In this document: positions 1 to 5,021 of the stretch, in pieces
How the letters are laid out: each line of letters begins with the position of its first letter
Numbering within the stretch: position 1 is the stretch's first letter
DNA from: Candidatus Nealsoniibacteriota bacterium
GTDB lineage: Bacteria; Patescibacteriota; Minisyncoccia; Minisyncoccales; GWA2-38-27
Direction: 5' to 3'
DNA length: 5,021 bases
NCBI GenBank assembly: GCA_016867195.1
Contig: VGKE01000038.1
Coordinates: forward strand, 1 to 5,021
Position numbers and translations under genes: made by a program
The notes under the pieces: model-generated
Databases searched by the model: none
Seen by the model: the letters and a program-made list of their open reading frames with translations, nothing else
Told to the model about the DNA's origin: nothing

Positions 1-84
1 TAGGTTGCGCCGAATTGGTAAGGCACTGGTTTGGAGAACCAGCGGGAAGAAATTCCCTTGCAGGTTCGAGTCCTGCACCTACCG
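1..84 (+). tRNA. tRNA-Ser (anticodon GGA), first two bases cut off by window edge
   Basis: This is a class II tRNA reading UCC/UCU serine codons. The anticodon stem is CTGGT (26-30) with ACCAG (38-42), around the loop TTGGAGA, giving anticodon GGA at 33-35. The long variable arm typical of tRNA-Ser is GGGAA (44-48), loop GAAA, TTCCC (53-57). The T arm is GCAGG (60-64), loop TTCGAGT, CCTGC (72-76). The 3' acceptor strand ACCTACC (77-83) pairs with TAGGT at 1-5 and would need two more G residues upstream, so the gene starts two bases before the window. The D arm has a 3-bp GCC/GGC core and the usual GG in its loop. The discriminator is G84, as expected for serine. The next bases are CAA, so the CCA tail is not encoded and must be added enzymatically. 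Confidence 0.95.
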
Positions 85-89
85 CAAGA

Positions 90-120
90 TGGGGTCAGAC
101 CCGGGTCAGATCCCGGTAGA
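90..120 (+). repeat. 31-bp REP-like direct repeat, copy 1
   Basis: This GC-rich element is identical over 31 bases to positions 1077-1107. It contains two tandem versions of a GGGTCAGA unit: GGGTCAGACCC (92-102), palindromic around its central A, and GGGTCAGATCCC (103-114). It can fold as GGG/CCC with loop TCAGA (92-102) or as CCGGG/CCCGG with loop TCAGAT (101-116). In this copy only, CGGGTC (102-107) can also pair with GACCCG (119-124), because the following bases read CCCG. It starts six bases after the tRNA-Ser end and stands out in base composition from its AT-rich surroundings. From memory, short GGGTCAGACCC-type palindromes are dispersed in many environmental bacterial genomes, sometimes near IS200-like transposases, but no transposase is present here. 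Confidence 0.85.
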
Positions 121-125
121 CCCGT

Positions 126-131
126 TATAAT
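126..131 (+). promoter_or_regulatory. Candidate -10 box (TATAAT) for the 298-aa gene
   Basis: A perfect TATAAT hexamer lies just after repeat copy 1 and 41 nt before the ATG at 173. No good -35 hexamer is visible at 16-18 nt spacing, where the repeat sequence GGGTCA sits instead. A second TATAAT at 167-172 directly abuts the start codon; used as a -10 box it would put the transcript start inside the coding region, so it is less likely. In such AT-rich DNA a single hexamer is weak evidence. Confidence 0.35.
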
Positions 132-172
132 TTAAAAGGTCGACTTACGCTAATAATAAAAATTAATATAAT

Positions 173-1069
173 ATGACTAACGCCGTAGATAAAATAGTTA
201 CTTCTACTCCCGTCCAATTTCAGAAACCAAAATCAAAACTTAAAAAGGTGCTAATTGTAATAGGAGTTATCATTTTGCTTGTCGCTGTTTTATTTGGATA
301 CTTTATGTTTCAAGGAGTTAAAGAGGGTCCGATAGTAGAGCGTCAGGTAACATTATTTCTTCAATATATTTCTGACAACAATTTTGAGGCAGCATATGAT
401 TTAACTTCGAGCACCTTGCAGAATGTACAGACATTCGACGAGTTTAAAAAAGTTTTTTCTATGCTTGAAGCACACTATTCAGGATTTAATTCCCAAAGAA
501 AAACTGGATTTAAGATAGAGCAGATGGTGGGCAAACCAACGCTTTATCATTACTCGGGACTGATAGAGTATACGGATGGCGATCAAGGAAACGTAAGGGC
601 AACTTTGGTAAAAGAAAACGATGAATGGAAAATCCAAACTATACATGTAAATATTAGTATAGAAAGATTTGAAAATTCCAAGATAATCGGAGATAATCGG
701 TATATAGAAATAACTGATATTAATCATTTAAAAGACGAATCCCTAATTGAAATCTTAGAAAATGATATATCTGTATGTGATAAATTATTAGATCAAAAAA
801 GCAGAGAGATGTGCTACGCAGATGTTGCTGGGACAAGACAAAATTTATCCATATGCGACAAGATTCAAAACCAAGAGAGAAAAAACGCATGTTATAGGAT
901 TGTTGCTGAAGCAAAACAGGACTTATCTATATGTGATAAAATTTTGGACCAACCAGAAAAAACTTATTGTTATTTGAGTATTGCCGTAATAAAAAAAGAC
1001 TTATCTATTTGTAATAAAATTTCTGATCAATTAATGAGGGACTTATGCCGTTCTTCTATTTCAAATTAA
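173..1069 (+). CDS. Membrane-anchored protein with NTF2-like-looking domain and four CX11C repeats
   Basis: I do not recognise this 298-aa protein as a named family. Residues 1-25 are polar and end in a basic patch (KPKSKLKK), followed by one hydrophobic membrane segment at about 26-46. The positive-inside rule places the rest outside the membrane. Residues ~54-165 resemble a small NTF2-like/DUF4864-type domain: a helix-rich start (QVTLFLQYISDNNFEAAYDL) followed by strand-like stretches with an EWKI motif near 151-154. That assignment is tentative. Residues 199-298 hold four units of 26 residues with consensus LSICDKIxDQxxxxxCYxxIA, with cysteines at 202/214, 228/240, 254/266 and 280/292. The ATG is preceded by an in-frame TAA (164-166), so the start cannot lie further upstream. 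No Shine-Dalgarno sequence is visible. The gene lies between two 31-bp direct repeats and converges on glgA. A sensory, adhesive or envelope role is possible, but nothing here fixes one. Confidence 0.85.
   Translation: MTNAVDKIVTSTPVQFQKPKSKLKKVLIVIGVIILLVAVLFGYFMFQGVKEGPIVERQVTLFLQYISDNNFEAAYDLTSSTLQNVQTFDEFKKVFSMLEAHYSGFNSQRKTGFKIEQMVGKPTLYHYSGLIEYTDGDQGNVRATLVKENDEWKIQTIHVNISIERFENSKIIGDNRYIEITDINHLKDESLIEILENDISVCDKLLDQKSREMCYADVAGTRQNLSICDKIQNQERKNACYRIVAEAKQDLSICDKILDQPEKTYCYLSIAVIKKDLSICNKISDQLMRDLCRSSISN
767..1066 (+). repeat. 78-bp in-frame tandem repeats encoding CX11C units (about 3.8 copies)
   Basis: Units begin at 767, 845, 923 and 1001, the last one shortened by the stop codon. 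Each encodes 26 residues with a Cys pair 12 residues apart, and the next pair begins 14 residues after the previous one, without any indel. Units 3 and 4 are still clearly alike at DNA level (both begin TTATCTAT and continue with a similar DKI/NKI stretch). Units 1 and 2 are more diverged. This pattern fits internal duplication followed by selection for the cysteine spacing. Paired helices stapled by a disulfide outside the cell are a plausible structure, given the predicted topology. Confidence 0.8.
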
Positions 1070-1076
1070 CCAGTTG

Positions 1077-1107
1077 TGGGGTCAGACCCGGGTCAGATCC
1101 CGGTAGA
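1077..1107 (+). repeat. 31-bp REP-like direct repeat, copy 2, overlapping the 3' end of glgA
   Basis: This copy is identical to 90-120 and in the same orientation, 987 bp downstream. Identity ends sharply on both sides: position 1076 is G against A at 89, and 1108 is T against C at 121. It begins 8 nt after the stop of the 298-aa gene. On the minus strand it covers the last codons and TGA stop of glgA, encoding the tail YRDLTRV. Its hairpins (GGG/CCC and CCGGG/CCCGG) sit between two convergent genes, but no T-run follows on either strand, so it is not a classical intrinsic terminator. Confidence 0.85.
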
Positions 1108-2488
1108 TTTCCAAGTATTTTTGGGCCGAGTTTTGCCAAGAAAAGTCCTGTTTCATTCCTTCTGTCTGGATTTTTTTCCAGATTTTTTCTTTTCTGTAAA
1201 AAGATAAAGAGTCTTTGATGGCGTTTAAAAGTTCTTGGCTCTCGGGTTTTTCAAACAAAAATCCGGTTTTTTTATGCTCTATCGTGTCTTTAAGCCCTCC
1301 TACCGCTCTTGCTATCGGAATGGTTCCGTATTTCATGGCGATAAGTTGTCCCAAGCCGCAGGGTTCAAAATGAGAAGGTATTAAAAACATATCTGCTCCC
1401 GCGTAAATTTGATGAGCGAGATTTTCATCAAAGCCGATTTTCGCGAAAAATTTTCCCGGATATTCTTTATTTTTTGACTGAAAAAAATCCTCAAATTCTT
1501 TCATTCCTTTGCCCAAAATGATAAGTTGGATATTTTTTTTCATCAACCGCTCAAAAGAATCTCTTATAAGGTCAAACCCTTTTTGTTCGGCAAGGCGGGA
1601 AATCACTCCGATTATTGGAACGGACAAATCAACTTTTTTAAAATATTCTTTTTGTAGGAATTTTTTATTTTCTTTTTTAAGGTCAAGTTCTTTTTCGGAA
1701 TATTTTTGGGCTATATAAGAATCTTCTTTTGGGCTAAATTGTTCTTCGTCTATTCCGTTTATAATTCCAAAAAGGTCTTTTTTTCTCTTTTTAATTTTTT
1801 CTTCAAGCCCGAATCCAAATTCGGGGGTTAATATCTCTTTTGCGTAATTCGGACTGACGGTAGTAATAATATCGGCACCTGAAAGTGCGATGCGAAGGCA
1901 GTTTATATCGTTTTGAAATTCGGACCCGAGAAAACGGTTTGCGATTTTTGAGTCATAAATTCCTTGATATCCCAAATTATGGATGGTCAGAATTGTTTTG
2001 AATTTTAAATTGTTTTTTTTCGCTAAAAAAGGGATGATTCCCGTATGCCAATCGTGGCAATGGATTATGGAAAAGTTTAAAATTTCAGCCGTTTTTATGG
2101 CAACTTTTGAAAAAAAGAAAAATCGCTCCGCTTCTTTTTCGCTTCCTTCGGAAGAAGCGTCTTCGGTTAAATAAATGTCTCCTTCAAAATATTTTTCGCT
2201 TTCCACTAAAATAAGAGGAACGTTGCTGTTTTCAAGAAATGATTGATGGAGATTAAAAAATCGTTTTTCCCCGTCAAAAAAAATGCTCAATTTTTCTTTA
2301 AGCACTTTTGTTTTTTCCTTTTCAATTTTTATTTTTCCGTAAAAGGGAAGAATTACAGAAACGTCCGCGCCTATTTTTTTGAGCGCTTTGGGCAATGACC
2401 CGATTACGTCCGCAAGCCCCCCCACTTTTGCGAAAGGCGCGCATTCCGAAGCGGCAAATAAGATTTTATTTTTTAATGCAGATTTCAT
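1082..2488 (-). CDS. glgA: Glycogen synthase (GT5, NDP-glucose-dependent)
   Basis: GlgA transfers glucose from ADP-glucose (or UDP-glucose) to the non-reducing end of an alpha-1,4-glucan in the cytoplasm. The protein is 468 aa, close to the usual ~475. The N-terminal GT-B domain has the nucleotide-sugar loop KVGGLADV (K21), HCHDWHTG (143-150), TIHNLGYQG (168-176) and TTVSPNYAKEI (209-219). The C-terminal domain has GIINGID (241-247), GVISRLAEQKG (294-304) and FEPCGLGQLIAMKYG (374-388). H148, R298, K303, E375 and C377 match the positions known to matter in E. coli GlgA (H161, R300, K305, E377, C379). The common EPCGLTQ is EPCGLGQ here. The ATG is preceded by in-frame TGA (2492-2494), so it cannot be extended, and it lies 23 nt inside the upstream kinase gene. 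The last seven residues (YRDLTRV) and the TGA lie in the 31-bp repeat. A run of seven G bases encodes the KVGGL loop. The enzyme supplying ADP-glucose (GlgC) is not in the window. Confidence 0.96.
   Translation of the reverse strand: MKSALKNKILFAASECAPFAKVGGLADVIGSLPKALKKIGADVSVILPFYGKIKIEKEKTKVLKEKLSIFFDGEKRFFNLHQSFLENSNVPLILVESEKYFEGDIYLTEDASSEGSEKEAERFFFFSKVAIKTAEILNFSIIHCHDWHTGIIPFLAKKNNLKFKTILTIHNLGYQGIYDSKIANRFLGSEFQNDINCLRIALSGADIITTVSPNYAKEILTPEFGFGLEEKIKKRKKDLFGIINGIDEEQFSPKEDSYIAQKYSEKELDLKKENKKFLQKEYFKKVDLSVPIIGVISRLAEQKGFDLIRDSFERLMKKNIQLIILGKGMKEFEDFFQSKNKEYPGKFFAKIGFDENLAHQIYAGADMFLIPSHFEPCGLGQLIAMKYGTIPIARAVGGLKDTIEHKKTGFLFEKPESQELLNAIKDSLSFYRKEKIWKKIQTEGMKQDFSWQNSAQKYLEIYRDLTRV
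2417..2423 (-). repeat. Homopolymer: seven G (coding strand) in the glgA KVGGL motif
   Basis: The coding strand reads AAA GTG GGG GGG CTT, encoding K21-V-G-G-L, the nucleotide-sugar binding loop. A one-base slip here would abolish GlgA almost from its start. The run is intact in this sequence. Confidence 0.8.
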
Positions 2489-3494
2489 TATTCAAGGTAA
2501 TTAAGATATCTTTAATTATTAGTGAGAAAGAGTTTATTGTTTTTTTGTTCATAAAGCGCCGGCCTTCAAGGAAAAAATTCGCATAGTAATAAAACTGGTC
2601 AAAAAACGACTTAATTAAAAAGGGATGTATTTTTTTAAATGTTTCGTCAAAGGACAATCCGTTGATTAGGCAGTATTCTTTTAAAAAGGCATTTTGCAAT
2701 TTTTTTATTTCTTTTTGAGGAATTTCGTTTTTCCATATTCTTTTAGGGAAATCAAAAAAACTAAAAAGCGCGGCAACATCCATTAAAGGGGGGCCGAAAC
2801 CTGCTCTATCAAAGTCAATTCCAAAAAAATCCCCGCGGTTCACTATTGAATTTCCGGGATAAAAATCATTGTGAATTATCGTTTTTTTAAACTGCCATAT
2901 TTTATCAATAGAATCAGATTCTTTTTGGGGAGGAAAATATTTTTTAAGCTCGGGGATGTGTTTTTCTATTTTTTTAAAGGTTTTTTTATAGCCGTTTGAG
3001 CCGATAAAAGCGGATTTTGGCAATTTTTTTCTCAAAGGGGAAAGATTGTGCAGCCAAGAAAGCCAGGCGGCCGCTTTTTTTAAATATTTTTCTTTTATTT
3101 TTTCGTTTTCTTTTTCAAGAGCAAGCACTAAAGGGATTCCGGGAACTTCTTCGTAAAGGAGCAAATTAATATTTTTTAGATAACCAAGTGGCCGGGGAAT
3201 TTTCGGGCTTTCTTGTGCCGGAATGTTTTTGTAGAGATAATTCATTATTTTCCACACGCCCTCTTTAGAAAAATTAGTTTTTGCTGTTCCTCTGATAATT
3301 TTTTCAGAGCCGTCTTCAAATATCAGATTATATTTAATAAGACAGGTTTTTTTAGCCCAAAAAGGGGAAACCTGGTTGATTTTTATTTTTTTTATTTTTC
3401 GGCCCCGCTGGTCCGGGAAGAAATAATTTTTCTTTTCCGCGAAAATTTTTTCCGCAAAAGAAGCATCAAGCGATTTAAATATATTTTTAAGCAT
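2466..3494 (-). CDS. APH/choline-kinase-like small-molecule phosphotransferase
   Basis: This 342-aa protein has the protein-kinase-like fold of the aminoglycoside phosphotransferase family (Pfam APH type), which transfers ATP phosphate to a small-molecule hydroxyl. The catalytic loop is IHNDFYPGN (207-215) with base D210 and N215, and the metal-binding motif IDFDRAGFGPPLMDVA follows, with D227. An N-lobe strand carries a candidate ATP lysine (K72, GTAKTNF), and YEEVPG (114-119) looks like the hinge. No signal peptide or membrane segment is seen, so it is probably cytoplasmic. Its place between GH57 and glgA suggests a sugar or alpha-glucan-related substrate. Maltokinase of the GlgE pathway belongs to this wider fold but is longer, and no GlgE is present. 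Choline, homoserine, amino-sugar or antibiotic substrates cannot be excluded. The ATG follows the GH57 stop by 10 nt and has an in-frame TAA just upstream (3498-3500). The 3' end overlaps glgA by 23 nt. Confidence 0.85.
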   Translation of the reverse strand: MLKNIFKSLDASFAEKIFAEKKNYFFPDQRGRKIKKIKINQVSPFWAKKTCLIKYNLIFEDGSEKIIRGTAKTNFSKEGVWKIMNYLYKNIPAQESPKIPRPLGYLKNINLLLYEEVPGIPLVLALEKENEKIKEKYLKKAAAWLSWLHNLSPLRKKLPKSAFIGSNGYKKTFKKIEKHIPELKKYFPPQKESDSIDKIWQFKKTIIHNDFYPGNSIVNRGDFFGIDFDRAGFGPPLMDVAALFSFFDFPKRIWKNEIPQKEIKKLQNAFLKEYCLINGLSFDETFKKIHPFLIKSFFDQFYYYANFFLEGRRFMNKKTINSFSLIIKDILITLNNEICIKK

Positions 3495-3504
3495 ATTTTA
3501 CTTT

Positions 3505-5001
3505 TTATGCTTTTCTCTTTTCGGGTTGGCCCGGTTTTATTTTGTCGTATTTCTCTTTGTATTTATTGAATAATTCGTTTAATTTCGGGTCTATTTGCCT
3601 AAATTCTTCGGGCAGTTCGATTCTTAATAGGTTTACCGCGTGAACCAAATCGTAAATATCGTTTTTAGTTTTTAATTTCCAAATAGCGTCTCTCCATAAA
3701 ATGGCTTTTTCGTAATTTCTGTTTCTTGACGCCCTGAACATCCTTTTTTCAACGAGAGAAATTATTTTTTTGTACACTTCTTCCCCCCCCACCTCAAAAG
3801 TTCTTTCTTTAAACGGTATTCTAACCGCTTCTTTGTATTTTCTCGCTAAGTTTTCTATTTTTCCGCTTCTTTGCCACCAAAAAGCGCAAGAAATAATTTT
3901 TTCGTAATAGTCCCTTCCTTTTTCCACTTCTTTTTTTGAAATTCCCGGTAGGGATTTTAATGTTTGGAGTATTGTCCAGGCCCCTTTTTCAATCATTTCA
4001 ATGCTCCACCAGGGTTCTCCCGAAGCCCAGAAAAATTGGTCCGAAGCCATTGCCCGGTCAACTTTTTCGCGAATATTGAGTGATAGATTTTTATCCGATA
4101 ATTTTAAGAGATAATTAAGAAAACTCCATTGAAGATTATGGACTTTGTTTTTAGGGTCTTTCCATGAGTAAAACTGAATTCCTTTTTCAACGTCTTCGGC
4201 CGCCGAAGCCCATGTTCCAGGGATCGGCTCTATCTGTTCAAAGCCCGTTTCAAAAAAATTCGTTATTTCCGAAAAAAATATTTGCTTTACTTTTTTGCCG
4301 CTTAAAATTTTTAAGAGAATTTTTTCAAGCCCCGGCCTGTGATGTCCGAAAGTTTCTCCATCCATCGCCGTAAGGAGATATTTTTTTTCTTTTAAATCTT
4401 CTTTAACAAGTTCAAGAAATTCTTTTTTACTTCTTATAATGGCGCTCATCAGACAATTAGAAACCCTTCTTTCTCTAAATAGGGGAATAAGATTATTTGA
4501 ATTTTTTATAATAAAAAGTTTGTCGGACGAAGGTTCTTCTTTCCCTCCTTTATAAGATATTGCGTCAAGAATAATAAAACGATATCCCATTTTTGAAACC
4601 GTTTCTCCGACTTTTTTACTGTAAGCCATTTCCGGCGGGAAGAAGCAATGGGGCTGGTAAACATCGCCAAAATATTTTTTGTTTGTTTTGCGATTTTCCT
4701 CAACCTGACGGACAATATCCTCTTTTTTTAAGAAAGGCAAAAGAGGATGATATTTGGCGGTTTCGGTAAATTCTAATTTTTTGTTCTGGGCTAATTTTTT
4801 AATGTCTTCAATAACATCATTATATCCTTCCCTTATTAAAAGTTCGGTCAAGGCGCCATTTATATTTAAATTTATTTTTGCTCCGGGAGTTAGCAAAAAA
4901 CCCCTGAAAAGCGGGCGATAGGATTCATTAACCACTCTTTTTAAAATTTCCTTTGATTGGTCAATGGGTTGATAAATGTGTAAAAAATTAACCCAGTACA
5001 T
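3505..5001 (-). CDS. Glycoside hydrolase family 57 (alpha-glucan-acting amylase/transferase-like)
   Basis: GH57 enzymes are retaining alpha-glucan hydrolases, branching enzymes or glucanotransferases with a (beta/alpha)7 barrel. In this 498-aa protein the first conserved motif is LHIYQP (7-12), right at the N-terminus as is usual. The second-region histidine is in KYHPLLP (83-89). The catalytic nucleophile is E124 in FFPPEMAY (120-127), and the acid/base is D214 in AMDGETFGHHRPG (212-224), a form reminiscent of the DUF3536-associated and COG1449 GH57 groups. A tryptophan-rich stretch (ASDQFFWASGEPWW, ~325-338) may correspond to the later conserved region and substrate site. The C-terminal ~130 residues are helical and lysine-rich. 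No signal peptide is present, so action on internal glycogen is likely. Hydrolase, brancher or transferase cannot be told apart from motifs alone. The start is fixed by an in-frame TAA (5005-5007) two codons upstream. It is the first gene of the visible operon. Confidence 0.9.
   Translation of the reverse strand: MYWVNFLHIYQPIDQSKEILKRVVNESYRPLFRGFLLTPGAKINLNINGALTELLIREGYNDVIEDIKKLAQNKKLEFTETAKYHPLLPFLKKEDIVRQVEENRKTNKKYFGDVYQPHCFFPPEMAYSKKVGETVSKMGYRFIILDAISYKGGKEEPSSDKLFIIKNSNNLIPLFRERRVSNCLMSAIIRSKKEFLELVKEDLKEKKYLLTAMDGETFGHHRPGLEKILLKILSGKKVKQIFFSEITNFFETGFEQIEPIPGTWASAAEDVEKGIQFYSWKDPKNKVHNLQWSFLNYLLKLSDKNLSLNIREKVDRAMASDQFFWASGEPWWSIEMIEKGAWTILQTLKSLPGISKKEVEKGRDYYEKIISCAFWWQRSGKIENLARKYKEAVRIPFKERTFEVGGEEVYKKIISLVEKRMFRASRNRNYEKAILWRDAIWKLKTKNDIYDLVHAVNLLRIELPEEFRQIDPKLNELFNKYKEKYDKIKPGQPEKRKA
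3783..3790 (-). repeat. Homopolymer: eight G (coding strand) in the GH57 gene
   Basis: The coding strand reads GTG GGG GGG GAA, encoding VGGE within FEVGGEEVYKK in the C-terminal third. Slippage would truncate the helical C-terminal region and leave the catalytic residues in place. The frame is intact in this sequence. Confidence 0.8.
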
Positions 5002-5021
5002 ATATTAGGGATTTTTCTTTT

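Noticed and set aside
60..120. tRNA-Ser as an integration (att) site for the adjacent unit
   Set aside because: A tRNA-targeting integrase would leave a copy of the tRNA 3' end at the far side. The duplicated 31 bp starts after the tRNA and does not contain tRNA sequence, and no integrase gene is present.
479..914. Open frames on the minus strand opposite the 298-aa gene
   Set aside because: They lie antisense to a gene with clear domain structure and show low-complexity translations with no recognisable motif.
1069..1107. Bidirectional intrinsic terminator between the convergent genes
   Set aside because: The repeat can fold into GC-rich hairpins, but no T-run follows the stem on either strand.
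90..1107. Two-copy 31-bp element as a CRISPR remnant
   Set aside because: There are only two copies, 987 bp apart, with a complete gene between them and no spacers or cas genes.
2141..2160. Small inverted repeat (CTTCC/GGAAG) inside glgA
   Set aside because: It falls in a serine/glutamate-rich loop (ASSEGSEKEAE) and arises from repetitive GAA/TCT-type codons. It is short and has no regulatory context.
1509..2586. Open frames on the plus strand opposite glgA and the kinase
   Set aside because: They are antisense shadows of well-supported genes. Their sequences are the F/S/K-rich products expected from the reverse of lysine-rich coding DNA.
4164..4715. Short open frames overlapping the GH57 gene on both strands
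   Set aside because: The GH57 frame carries all the conserved catalytic motifs. The others have no motif or plausible start context.
5002..5021. End of a further upstream gene (stop TAA at 5005-5007, three bases before the GH57 start)
   Set aside because: Only a few codons are visible (reading KKNP then stop), which is too little to support a gene, although operon continuation to the right is plausible.

Overview
The window looks like part of a small, AT-rich bacterial genome. A Candidate Phyla Radiation (Patescibacteria, possibly Parcubacteria-like) origin is my best guess. The reasons are lysine- and phenylalanine-rich proteins, many A/T homopolymer runs, tightly packed genes with almost no spacers, no visible Shine-Dalgarno sequences and a tRNA with no encoded CCA tail. 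This is inferred from general character; there is no marker gene here that settles taxonomy. TGA and TAA both behave as stops, so the standard bacterial code fits.

Left side (1-1107). A tRNA-Ser(GGA) is cut by the window edge and lacks only its first two bases. It is followed by a 31-bp GC-rich, hairpin-prone element (90-120), a perfect TATAAT hexamer, and a plus-strand gene for a 298-residue membrane-anchored protein (173-1069). That protein has one N-terminal membrane segment, an NTF2-like-looking middle, and four perfectly phased 26-residue units each carrying a Cys pair. The 31-bp element recurs without a mismatch at 1077-1107, directly after the gene. The gene is thus bracketed by direct repeats, like a cassette between the tRNA and the glycogen operon.

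Right side (1082-5001, minus strand). Three head-to-tail genes form an apparent operon, transcribed in this order: a GH57 glycoside hydrolase (498 aa), an aminoglycoside-phosphotransferase-fold small-molecule kinase (342 aa), and glycogen synthase GlgA (468 aa). Spacing is 10 nt between the first two and a 23-nt overlap between the last two, which suggests co-transcription and perhaps translational coupling. Together they point to cytoplasmic alpha-glucan metabolism. GlgA extends chains from NDP-glucose, the GH57 enzyme cuts, branches or transfers alpha-glucan, and the kinase phosphorylates an unknown partner metabolite, plausibly a sugar. The operon's promoter lies beyond the right edge.

The operon converges on the 298-aa gene, with 12 nt between the two stop codons. 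The second 31-bp repeat copy supplies the last codons and the stop of glgA. No transposase, CRISPR array or recognised defence system is visible. The strongest leads are the repeat-flanked Cys-repeat gene and the GH57-kinase-GlgA linkage.
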